Below, piece by piece: positions 11,321 to 21,125 of a stretch of DNA of 64,000 nt (position 1 is its first letter; every line of letters begins with the position of its first letter). Position numbers and translations under genes: made by a program. Below the pieces are notes generated by a model. It worked only from the letters and a program-made list of their open reading frames with translations, was not told the DNA's origin and made no database searches. Source of the stretch: Ophiura sarsii (taxonomy: Eukaryota; Echinodermata; Ophiuroidea; Amphilepidida; Ophiuridae); NCBI GenBank assembly GCA_035610835.1, contig CM069446.1:67627062-67691061 (forward strand), in the 5' to 3' direction.

Positions 11321-11488
11321 ATGTTTCGCGGAAAAAGAATTGTTATAATAGGATGTCAAACAGATCATACAGCTTAAAGGGCCCTAATAACAACCGTTAA
11401 ATGTAATTCAACTCAATGCATTTGTTGAACTCAATTAATTAAAAGGTATAGAACTAAAAAAATAAGAAGACATCAGCCATCCTGAATA

Positions 11489-11760
11489 TAGGTTTCATGT
11501 GGTAGGTCTCCATAAAACATATATTTTTCTGCAACAAAAGTGAAAATCGGTCGAGGAATTCCTGAGATATGGTAATTTAAAGATCTCCGAAAACGGTTCA
11601 AAAACTAGTGCCACAAAATGGATAAAATGGCAACAATGGCAATTTCCTAGATTTTGAGCTTATTTTCCAGAAAAATGTAAACAAAATTAATCTATTTGAA
11701 AACATAAATGTGAACACAATGACACTTACCTGACTTATTAAAATCAAAATCAAGACACAG
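11489..11760. other. Intergenic, no gene seen
   Basis: Starts exactly where the tandem unit B ends. No supported feature. Confidence 0.5.
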
Positions 11761-11764
11761 AGAT

Positions 11765-12272
11765 AATGCACACAGAAAACAATATGTAAACAATTATGTA
11801 AATATAGAACTCCATAATTGTTATGTAAGAGTTTACAGAAAACATGTAATATATACCCAAGCCAGGCCCGTAAGAAGGGGGGGGGGGGGCGATGGTGGTG
11901 ATCGCCCCCCCCCCCTTTGAAAATCTTCCCCGGAAAATTTGTACACAGATGAAAAAATGCAATATTCTTTGCTACAAGCTTGTTTAGAGCCAAAATGTAC
12001 CTCGATCGTGCAAAAAATAGGTGCAAATTCGAAAATTTTCGCGCGCTACGCGCGCATATTTCACTCACAAAAATCTTCCGGTGAATTTTTGGTGAAAACT
12101 CCCCCCCCCTACTTGAAAAAAGTGTCTTACGGCCCTGCAAGCTTGTGTAAATTCCTATGCAAAAGCTTAACACAACTGTTTACATAGTATTACGGAGTTC
12201 TATTTTTACACAGATTATGTATTTTTTACATAATTTGTGTAATTTTTTTACATAGTGTTTTCGGTGTGTGGG
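11765..12272. mobile_element. Nested inverted-repeat elements (outer ATGTAAA-rich, inner GCGCGC/poly-G)
   Basis: Outer arms at about 11765-11860 and 12150-12272 are inverted copies (shared TAGAACTCCRTAAT, TATGTAAACA). Between them lies an inner block with AGGCCCGTAAG at 11866 and CTTACGGCCCTGC at 12127 as imperfect inverted ends, an internal poly-G/poly-C stem, and the palindrome-rich CGCGCGCTACGCGCGC. The 191-residue open frame across it on the minus strand is not credible as a gene. Confidence 0.65.
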
Positions 12273-12968
12273 TATTTAGCATTAAAAATGAGCGAAAGCA
12301 CCATTTTCCCTTTTTTCCATACCGCAGATCTAGAAAAGTCCAGCTCATTAATAAGCGTAAATGCCATAAATCAAGTTGTGATTGCTCTTTTGAATTGACA
12401 TTTGGCACATAGTGTACACTTGTGGAGACCCACCCACTGATCACAAATTATACATCATATTTGATTAATTATGCAATTTATGCAAATTAGTTAATTACTG
12501 GCTAATTACGTATTCATAGCATTGTTATGGGAATACCATATATTCACATTTTACTTATTTTTTAAATATTATTATAATATATTAATATTATATAAAAATA
12601 ATAATACATAGTTATGTCACACAGTCCAGTTTATGTTAGGCCTACATTTTGAATACCGTAACAAACATTTACTTTCATGTAGAAAGTGACAATAACCAAA
12701 ATTATTAAAAATATGCACTATTAAGATTGAAGGCGGTAGCAGTGAGGTTTGTTTTTCAACACTTCAGGAGTTACAATGTATATAGCCACTATGCAAAGAC
12801 GATTTCTAGATCAACACCAGCATGCTTCACTTTGGTCACATGATCAGTGATTTCTGTCACCAGTGTCCACTGGTTCCCATTGACTTTACAGTCCAAAGAC
12901 AATCCTGCTGCAAGAAGTACAATTGATGTTACTTCAATTCAATCCCCTTATGGTTTTCTTAAAGACCC
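12273..12968. other. AT-rich intergenic, no gene seen
   Basis: Contains TATTA-rich low complexity near 12540-12610; nothing else recognisable. Confidence 0.5.
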
Positions 12969-13177
12969 TACACTGCAAAATTTGGGTTTTAAAATTAACA
13001 CCATGGATGTTATTTTTAACACTCTCTTGGACTCAATACGGAACCACCCCCTGTGGTGTTAGTTAACACCAAACACCAGTGTTGATATATGTAGTGTTAA
13101 CTTTTGACACCAAGATGGTGTAAAGCAGTAACACCGTTGGTGTTAAATTAATCCATACGGGACTGCACCCTGTGCAC

Positions 13178-13945
13178 TCTCAGAACAGGTATTAAATAAC
13201 CATGGGTTAAAAGAATGTTGGTTAAAAAGTATACAACATTGGTAAAAAATGAAGCGTTGATTAAAAACTACTTTTAATACTGCGTTGGTTAAAAAGTAAA
13301 AATATAATTAATTTTTAGTTTATTCAACGTTGGTTAAGGCATCATAATTTTTAACCAACAATAGGTCATAACAAGATTCCCGCCAAAGAATTTTATTGGC
13401 GAGGAAAATATTTTGCGCATTTTATTTAGACCACGTCAGAATTTGTATATGAAATCAATCGTGTTATTTCCCGCCCCTGGTATTTACATTGGCGCTCTTC
13501 AATTGGCATCATGTTGCCAGTTAATATTGGATAAATATTGGTTTTACATTGGCGCTCTTCAATTGGCATTATGTTGGCAACCAATATTGTTCCAATAATG
13601 GGCACATTATACCAGGGGCGGAAAATAACACGATTGATTTCATATACAAATTCTGACGTGGTCTAAAAATTGCGGCCGCTGTTTCAAGTTATCGCTTCCC
13701 GGCCTCGTAGCTAGGATCTTGTGCCTTGTCCTGTCCCTTGTTGGTCCTGGCCACGGATTGGCGCCAATATTGGAAGCCAATATCGGGCCAATGAAACATC
13801 AATATTGTAATGTTGTATGGGTTAAAGTTTAGCACCAAAAAAAAGAAAGGTTAACCAACATTTGTTAACCAATTACTGTTGGTTAAAACATTTTAACCAA
13901 CAAATGATTAAAAATGTTAACCAACCACAGGTTAAAGTATCACGG
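13178..13945. mobile_element. Nested MITE with GGTTAA-rich arms
   Basis: Arms carry many copies of TTGGTTAAAA / TTTTAACCAA in inverted arrangement. Exact ends are uncertain; it lies within the larger CACTG element. Confidence 0.55.
13426..13667. repeat. Innermost foldback element
   Basis: Inverted arms of about 58 bp at 13426-13483 and 13609-13667 (TTAGACCACGTCAGAATTTG at the outer end). The loop contains two direct copies of TTTACATTGGCGCTCTTCAA, at 13484 and 13543. Confidence 0.9.
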
Positions 13946-14576
13946 CATTTCTTCACTTTTGACTTCATTTATTTGATATTATTTAATGCCGACGCAGCTT
14001 CTTTGTCATGTATATCAATATACATTCAATAGTGTTAAATTACTGCATCGACTTAATTCCAATAAATTAATAGGTTTAGATGAAACAAGGTGCAAATTAG
14101 CTCATTAGCATAATTAAAATGGTACAAACGAGCACCGTGGCTAATTTTTGTACCATTGCAATTAAGCTAATGAGCGATTTGCGCAATTTACTCGGCTAAT
14201 ATAAGTCAAAGTAAAATATGCAAATTAGCTCCAATGTAAAACACCAACATTAACACCAGGAGCGTAACACGTGATCGTACTCAACACCACACTGGTGTTA
14301 ACATCAATAATAATTTTCCAATAAACGAACGCACCAAACATTAACACTCATCGGTGTATTCTTACACCAAGTGTAACACAAGAAACTTAACACCATGAGT
14401 TATTCCTATGGTGTTGACCTAACACCAACATTAACACCAGGAGCGTAACGCCGGCTCAGTGTTGCATATTTAACACCGGAGTTATTCCTATGGTGTTGAC
14501 CTAACACCAACATTAACACCAGGAGTGTAACACCGGCTCAGTGTTGCATATTTAACACCGGAGTTTTTGCAGTGTA

Positions 14577-14849
14577 TATTTTTTAAATTTACAGTTATAT
14601 TATGTTTTCGTTGGAATTCAACTTCTTTTTCAAATGTATGCCTATCTGAACTCGGCGGACTCTGATCCCTGAACTGATGATACCCGTTAGTGATTCACAC
14701 TTAGATTGTTACCAGCCCTTACCGTGAATTATAAGGTGGAGGTCAGATGACCTTTAGGTGCTCATGACTTTAGCACATGTTTGACACTGCTTATTCAGAG
14801 GAAAAGTCCTTTAGGGACAACCGTAATGCTGGGACTGACAAGAAATTTT
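14577..14849. other. Intergenic, no gene seen
   Basis: Unique sequence between two repeat elements. Confidence 0.5.
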
Positions 14850-15400
14850 CTTTGGCTACAGTCATCCAAAAAAATTACTATACAGGTAATAAATGGGCTT
14901 TTAACTCTAAAATATATATCCTATCTAAAAATATTAATAATAAAGTTGTTGAGAAATTATCTTCTTTAATATGAGATATTTCACGCTAGGATCGGTTGAA
15001 TATTGAAGAAGTAACAATCCAAAATGTAAGGTAAAGTCACAATTTCATTTTCACAATTTACTTTTCAACACGGGGGAGAGTATCACAAGTAGCGTGTGTG
15101 TGGCGTATTGATTCGTGGATCTACCGGTAATCGATTAATGTACCCGTAGCTGGGTCCGCGTGTAGACAAGAAAAATGTGAAAAAGAAAATCAAACTTCAC
15201 CTTACATTTTGTAGTGTCATTTCCTCAATAATCACCCAATCCTAGCGCACAATATCTCATATTGAAGAAGATAATTTCTCAACATCTTTATAATTGGATA
15301 TTTTTAGGTAGGATATATATTTCAGAGTTAAAAGCCCATTAATTACCTGTAAAGTTACCTTTTTGATGACTGTATTCATTTATTGGCCACAATTCTATAG
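14850..15400. repeat. Foldback element with about 195-bp arms
   Basis: Inverted arms at about 14850-15045 and 15193-15390 (shared ATATATATCCTA/TAGGATATATAT, GAGAAATTATCTTC). The 62-65-residue frames at 14777-14974 lie in an arm and are not genes. No target duplication was identified. Confidence 0.8.
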
Positions 15401-16140
15401 TAAAGAAAGTAAATGGAAATCCCACTTTTTTTTAAGCGGTTAGGCAAAAAGCTGGTTATATTGCGGGTCGTACACCACAGTGTAAAATGTTTAGTCCTTG
15501 TCATAAAAAGACCTGTACTCCTCCATTAATTCGTTACTCACACGCTCAACCTGCTTATGTAAGTTACTAACTGTGATTCATTTGGGGACAAATATCAGTA
15601 CCTCTGTCAGTGATGCAAGGATTTGTTCTTTTAATTCTGCACGGCTTTCGTCTTTTGACATTAAAGTTGCAAGTCATGTGCTGGCTGTTTTACTGGCAAC
15701 AATGTGTCTTCAATGACAAGCCATGGCGGAGTATAATGCCATCTGTGTCGCCAGCTGGACCAACCATCTACATCTATATTTACACCGGTATTCGTCAACG
15801 CCTTTTCAGCAACTAAACGAGTCACTGTAGCCTAGGAATATGTGTGTACAGACACAGACCGGGATGATCCCCTACTCTTTACAATGGAGTCTGTGACCTT
15901 TTAACGTGCTCGGGGGAAAGATCTTTCGATACACGGGACCAACATTTCTACGTGGCTTCCGAACCACGGTGCGCTATGAGCTTGCCTACTTGCAATTACA
16001 ATTTGCACGGTTTGAAGGAGGCCGGGGGGGGGGGGGGGGGGGGGCGAATTTATTAACCGTACTCACTCACTGTATAAATGTATTGCTGTACAATGTACAT
16101 GTGCTATGCACTTTACTCCGTCAGGTATCAAATGTTGTTA
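15401..16140. other. Intergenic, no gene recognised
   Basis: Contains a G run at about 16023-16043. No supported coding region. Confidence 0.45.
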
Positions 16141-16277
16141 ACGGTAATAAAGATCGCCGGTCGACGAGACTGTGTTGGTAGATCGTATTGAACTCACGCT
16201 CAAACGATCCACCAACAGAACTACGGCACACAGCAGTATACGAGTGCTCCTAACCGCTGCGCCACCTCGCCCCCTAC
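16141..16277 (-). mobile_element. tRNA-derived SINE-like fragment
   Basis: On the minus strand GGTGGCGCAGCGGTTAGGAG resembles the A-box/D-arm of a tRNA, followed about 60 nt later by a decayed B-box (GAGTTCAATACGATC). It abuts the putative exon at 16278-16544. Confidence 0.55.
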
Positions 16278-16544
16278 AATCATCTCCTTTGTTAATTTGA
16301 ATAGCCCAGGGGACTTCTTGACAAAGAGGCACGTACGCAATGACATAGTTGCCAGTCTTCTTAGCTTTGGCAATATGGAGATTGAATTTTGCAATCAGGT
16401 CTACCAGATGCGCAGGCTGTTTCAGACCTAGGCAATTCAAAACTGAAGGAAATCCTTGCCGATAGGAAGAATCTGACGAGTCGATGACATTGCGTATCTC
16501 TTTCAAATGTGCAAAAGTTGGCACTGGATTATTAAGCCAATGAT
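16278..16544 (-). CDS. Probable internal exon of an unidentified protein (possibly COR-domain-like)
   Basis: On the minus strand a good acceptor (TTTTATTTCAG, ending at 16545) is followed by an open frame reading DHWLNNPVPTFAHLKEI, then QGFPSVLNCLGLKQPAHLVD, LIAKFNLHIAK and YVIAYVPLCQEVPW. The composition is protein-like and the frame stays open for about 90 codons until a possible donor (GT at 16277-16276), beyond which the sequence is SINE-like. The pattern of a leucine-rich helix, LIxKFxL and YVxxYVPL recalls the end of COR domains of ROCO proteins, but that is a weak visual resemblance. Neighbouring exons were not found, so it may be a lone exon of a long-intron gene or a fragment. Confidence 0.4.
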
Positions 16545-16929
16545 CTGAAATAAAACATCAAAATGAAAGATGTTTAAAATATTTTATATAGAAAATAGAA
16601 TACTGAATAGAATTTGATATCTTGTTAATTTTTACTTTGTGTTAATATACTATAACTATACCCACTAGTTTTATCAACAAATAGCACAATATCATGCATT
16701 TTCTCTCACTAAAAACTGATTATAATAGTCTTACACAATTTCAATGGGAGGGTTTTTAACAAGATCTACCAGCCAAACACTACTGCAGCTGAACGCGGCT
16801 CTTGTACAGCTCAATACACATACGCTATGTACTCTACTATAATTACTCCCCTTTCAAGGCAAATAGTCAATGTACGATTTGTAGGTTCTATTTTTGTATC
16901 CAATATTAGTTAAACTGAACATTAATTTC
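16545..16929. other. Intergenic or intronic, no feature seen
   Basis: AT-rich; would be the upstream intron if the minus-strand exon is real. Confidence 0.45.
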
Positions 16930-17087
16930 AATATAAGTTAAAAGTTTAACGGGTTCGCCGTCGGACGAGTTTAATCTGTAAGCGTTCGTCAGGATTAGCT
17001 CTGACTTTTTCAGGACCAAATTATTATAATATTAAACAAAACATAGAGATTGCCACTTCTCTTGTTATCATAATTTGGGCTGCCCCT

Positions 17088-17826
17088 TGTCACAAGCCGA
17101 GTTAGCATGCATTCAAGTGAAATACGTAATAAGAGACAAACTGGATTAACAGCACTTTAATATCCTAGACACGACATATTATATGTATTATGACATTATT
17201 GGCAACACAAATATACGCGAACGCGACGCCAGTGATCACTGGATAAGTTATTGTTACGTGCACTTATCGGTTCTGAGAAGGTCTTGATGTTCCGTTGACT
17301 GTTTCTTGAGAGTTCTGTCCGATGGTCCACGGCGATGACCGGAAGATGAGAGGTCCACCAGACGGTTGGCATCCACGCACGGCGATGCTCATTGAATGTC
17401 TTTATCCCGGTCTTTACAAGCCGGAGGACGAGGGTTCCACCCGACGGTTGACATTCATGGTGATGATCGGTAGAGGTCTTGCTACGCCGGAGGACGAGAC
17501 CAGGAAGTCGGTGCAATGTCAATCCGGTTGTGTAAAACAACGTTATACAGCCACACTGGTTAATATGTATATCTCAAACCAGGTCTGAGTCACGGGTCCG
17601 ACGCCAGTAGTAATAATTCTAGCAATGTCTCATAGGAATCTCCTCGTAGTTCCGCATCCGCGGTATCGTCGCTCCCCTGCTCCCCGCCTTTCTTGTCCGT
17701 TCCTTTTCCTTGTTTATCTTTTCGCCCCGCCACGCGTTCGTGTTGCCAAGCGATTTACGTGTCATATGACGCGTGACGCAGTGCGGCGCGTGTTGTACTT
17801 CATGTATTGCCTATGACTTCCCGACA
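17088..17826. mobile_element. Solo LTR (739 bp) inserted in the left Penelope arm
   Basis: Starts TGTCACAAGCC and ends CCCGACA, giving the TGTC..GACA termini of an LTR, with a 5-bp target duplication CCCCT at 17083-17087 and 17827-17831. The uninterrupted right arm of the Penelope element (about 19090-19105, reverse strand) shows the empty site. The interior has imperfect repeats with CCGGAGGACGAG at about 17421 and 17490. No internal retrotransposon genes remain. The LTR superfamily is not determined. Confidence 0.85.
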
Positions 17827-18145
17827 CCCCTTGCCCGATGATTTGAGAGTAGGTGCCCTTTCCTACTTGTGAAAGAATTGGTGGCTCTGAAAAGAGCCGT
17901 TCAGATGGATTGCCGCTTCCACTGAACACGTAGGTTGCCACTGGCCTACTATATATAAATTTGGTTCTAATAGAACCTCCAAAGGACTGCCCCTTGACCA
18001 ATGGAAATAACGTAGAGACTGCCCCTTGTCTACTTACTACAGACTACAAAAGTATAATGCACAGTAGTGCGGTCACTGATCTGTAAAGATCGTTTGACGC
18101 TGTAACGAACTTGAGCAGGGTATATAATGGTTCATTGCGAATAAT

Positions 18146-18759
18146 GAGTTAAAACACATTGAAAAAGCATTGAATAAGAATGGCTATCCCTCGAAACTCG
18201 TACACAAAGCTATTAGAAGACAAAGTGCTAATGTAAGCCAGGAAAAGATAGTGGAAGATGACTACAAAGGTATCACGTTCATGCCATTTGTCAAAGGTGT
18301 CTCAGACAAAATTTGCCGATTCTTAAATCGTGCCGGTGTTAAAACTTACTTCACCAAATCGACCAAACTCAGAGATATTGTCAGCAAACCTAAAGATCCT
18401 ATGCCAAGGGTCGTTCACCTTGCGTGTATAGCATACCATGTAGTTGTGGTGAACAATATATTGGTCAAACCAAAAGGCCTTTAAAGGTCAGATTGTCTGA
18501 ACACAAAAGAGCTACATTACAAGGCAAGAAAGATAGCTCGGCACTAGCTGAACATGCGTGTGAAGAAGGTCATGAACCACTCTGGAACCAATCCAAAAGC
18601 ATTGCACAGGTTTCCAATCTTAGTATGCCGCTTGTTCGTGAAGCTCTAGAGATCAGAATCAATGAATCATCTACAATCAATAGAAATGACGGCAAATATA
18701 TCAGCCGCATGTGGCGCTCTCTATTTCCTACAGTATCAATCAATCCCGCCAATCGATAA
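18146..18759 (+). pseudogene. Penelope-like element C-terminus with GIY-YIG endonuclease, one frameshift
   Basis: First frame (open from 18146 to about 18405): HIEKALNKNGYPSKLVHKAI, GITFMPFVKGVSDKI, FLNRAGVKTYF, typical of the end of the Penelope reverse transcriptase and linker. Second frame (from about 18405 to the stop at 18757-18759): VYSIPCSCGEQYIGQTKRPL, VRLSEHK, AEHACEEGHE, EALEIRI. This is the GIY-YIG fold of Penelope endonucleases with the YIG core, the following Arg and the later Glu. The two frames are joined by a one-base shift near 18405. The reverse transcriptase catalytic part is missing. In the family the protein drives target-primed retrotransposition; this copy is dead. Confidence 0.88.
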
Positions 18760-19164
18760 CAGTCTTTTTTCTTCTGCCAGGTTCGCAATGAACCATTATA
18801 TACCCTGCTCAAGTTCGTTACAGCGTCAAACGATCTTTACAGATCAGTGACCGCACTACTGTGCATTATACTTTTGTAGTCTGTAGTAAGTAGACAAGGG
18901 GCAGTCTCTACGTTATTTCCATTGGTCAAGGGGCAGTCCTTTGGAGGTTCTATTAGAACCAAATTTATATATAGTAGGCCAGTGGCAACCTACGTGTTCA
19001 GTGGAAGCGGCAATCCATCTGAACGGCTCTTTTCAGAGCCACCAATTCTTTCACAAGTAGGAAAGGGCACCTACTCTCAAATCATCGGGCAAGGGGCAGC
19101 CCAAATTATGATAACAAGAGAAGTGGCAATCTCTATGTTTTGTTTAATATTATAATAATTTGGT

Positions 19165-19215
19165 CCTGAAGAAGTCAGAGCTAATCCTGACGAAAGCTTG
19201 ACAGATTAAAACTCG
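19165..19215 (+). ncRNA. Hammerhead-like motif in Penelope pseudo-LTR
   Basis: CTGAAGA, then the stem GTCAG/CTGAC, then GAAAG, in the order CUGANGA - stem II - GAAA of a hammerhead core; one extra A separates the first box from the stem. The inverted arm at 16978-17020 has the decayed form CTGAAAA..GAACG. Penelope-like elements are known to carry hammerhead ribozymes in this place. Stem I and III pairing was not verified, so activity is doubtful. Confidence 0.4.
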
Positions 19216-19315
19216 TCCGACGGCGAACCCGTTAAACTTTTAACTTATATTATGAATACCCGTCGTAAAAGCCTATCTCACAATTAATTTCAATATTTAA
19301 GGTCAATATAGTATA

Positions 19316-20198
19316 CAGGGTGTCCCAAAAAATGTTAACACTCTGGGCACATAAGATATCTTAAAAGGACAGAAACACACGGGTCTATTCTTGATGTATT
19401 ATGAAAGCTGAGTAAATAAGCTTTCATTTGCATTTTATTTCGTTCCAATTGGTTATTCAGAACGGGAGATATGCTTCACCAAACATGAGGAAGCAAAATC
19501 GGCTTGGTCCAATCCTCTCAGTATGAAAGTAAAGCTTTTAAAATGCACGAAGCAAGAAGCAACATGATTAAGTCACACACACATCAGTTAATCTCTTCTT
19601 TGTTCTTTTCAACGCATTCTTTCGATTCTTTTCAAGCTTAAATTGATTTATGGTTAATTTCAGTGCAATACTAGTTTTATTTCAGTGCAATATTAGTTAA
19701 TTTATTTAATTGGATGGACCAGTTTAACAAAGAACATGAAATGTTTCAATTTCAATTTTAAAGACTGCTTTACTGACAGCTACCCATTGCACATGGGAAA
19801 AGAGTATAGAACTTGAACTCATGACAAAATACCTATATAATATATGTGGAATATATTTATTTATGTCTTTTAAGCTTGAAAAGAATCGAAAGAATGCGTT
19901 GAAAAGAACAAAGAAGAGATTAACTGATGTATGTGTGTGACTTAATCATGTTGCTTCTTGCTTCGTGCATTTTAAAAGCTTTACTTTCATACTGAGAGGA
20001 TTGGACCAAGGCGATTTTGCTTCCTCATGTTTGCTGAAGCATATCTCCCGTTCTAAATAACCAATTGGAACGCAATAAAATGCAAATGAACGCTTATTTA
20101 CTCAGCTTTCATAATACATCAAGATTAGACCCGTGTGTTCCTGTCCTTTTAAGATATCTTATGTGCCCGGAGTGTTAACATTTTTTTGGGACACCCTG
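19316..20198. mobile_element. 883-bp palindromic MITE with CAGGGTGTCCC termini
   Basis: Begins CAGGGTGTCCCAAAAAA and ends in the inverted form; flanked by TA at 19314-19315 and 20199-20200. Arms of about 325 bp are near-perfect inverted copies separated by a loop of about 230 bp. TA target and termini fit a mariner/Tc1-like origin (inference). It abuts and separates the third LINE copy from its 5' side. Confidence 0.9.
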
Positions 20199-20200
20199 TA

Positions 20201-21125
20201 GTTGACATTTGCACATAATGTTACTTGTTCTGACTATCCTTTAAGACTACTGCAAGCTGATCTTGATGAATTTACCAAGTGGGCAAAGGATAATATGCTC
20301 AAGTTGAATCCCTCCAAGTGTCAGGCCCTTGGTATATTTTGGCAAAACTCCCCTGCAGACGTGTGATTTAAGAATCGGTTCTGATCCACTCCCCCGCGTT
20401 GCTGAAGGTTTTAGGCCTGTTTCTCCAAAATGACCTTAAGTGGAATACACAGGTTGACAATATGCTTAAGAAAGCCAATAACAGGTTGTTTATGCTTTTG
20501 TTTTAGCAGCAAGGAGCTCTGTGTAGTATACGGTGGCTATGTAAGACCGATTCTTGAATACGCTGATGTAGTTTGGCACTCAACTATTTCTGTCAAACAA
20601 TCAAAGGACTTGGAATCCATCCAAAAAAGGGTATGTAGAACCATATTTGGGAATAAGTATGAGTCTTAGGATGAAGCCTTTGGTAATTGCCATTTTGACA
20701 CCTTGGCTGGAAGGAGGGAGAAGCATTGTCGAAGATTTGCGGTAGGGCTTCCTAAAAATGAGAGGACAAAATCTCTCCTCCCTCCTACCAGACTGGAGTG
20801 TCATGACAGATCACTTCGTAATAGTGGCAACTTGACCCAATTTCATTGTAGGACTCAGCGTTTCCAAAATAGTCCCGTTCCTTATTTTGTCAATATTTTA
20901 AATGATTAGGTACCCATTATCTCCATGAAGTGTGACATTTTGTTGTTTCTTAATTTGTGTACATTTTATCTTTAATATATCTTTATTTGTAAATTGTGAT
21001 TCAATCCTACAAGTGCAATATTTTGATGTTGTTAATGTGCATTTTTAGATCGTAATTTTAATATTGTATATTAGCATTTAATTTGGCCTACGGGCCACGA
21101 GATGCTTCTGAATAAAATACCAATA
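20201..21125 (+). pseudogene. CR1-like LINE reverse transcriptase, broken copy 3
   Basis: Same family as 6890-8410 and 9985-11320: FTKWAKDNMLKLNP, YGGYVRPILEYADVVW, DLESIQKRVCRTIFGNKY, and a C-terminal frame with LPKNERTKSL, RSLRNSGNLTQFHCRTQRF and NSPVPYFVNILND before the stop. It has only one copy of the segment that is duplicated in the other two, so it is an independent insertion. The 3' end has GGCCACGAGATG and AATAAAATACCAATA. Several frameshifts; not functional. Confidence 0.85.

Larger units (their letters stand above)
8857..11488 (+). repeat. Tandem duplication unit B (contains LINE copy 2)
   Basis: Second copy of the 6155-8586 segment, offset by about 2.7 kb. It keeps the better LINE copy and an extra MITE at 9243-9593. 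Confidence 0.85.
12971..14574. mobile_element. CACTG-terminus non-autonomous DNA transposon with nested elements
   Basis: Begins CACTGCAAAA and ends TTTTTGCAGTG, flanked by TA at 12969-12970 and 14575-14576. Subterminal regions are full of short repeats built on TTAACACC / GGTGTTAA (for example CCAACATTAACACCAGGAG, repeated at about 14420 and 14505). The core near 13980-14230 (CAAATTAGCTCATTAGCATA) is shared with the element at 35509-37019. A second element (about 13178-13945) and a third foldback (13426-13667) are nested inside. No transposase frame. Confidence 0.85.
16930..19251 (+). mobile_element. Penelope-like retroelement with inverted pseudo-LTRs, 5'-truncated
   Basis: Left arm 16930-17087 plus 17832-18141 (468 bp once the solo LTR and one target copy are removed) is the reverse complement of right arm 18783-19251 (469 bp). 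Between them, 18142-18782 encodes the end of a Penelope protein with its GIY-YIG endonuclease. Inverted terminal repeats are a known arrangement of Penelope-like elements. A 14-bp direct repeat ATTAATTTCAATAT occurs at 16921-16934 and at 19283-19296, possibly the target duplication with a 31-bp tail at the right end. Confidence 0.85.

Noticed and set aside
11598..12173. 191-residue minus-strand open frame
   Set aside because: Spans nested inverted repeats and poly-G/poly-C tracts; composition is not protein-like.
16138..16277. Extension of the minus-strand exon to 16138
   Set aside because: This part is tRNA-SINE-like sequence and a donor GT lies at the boundary.
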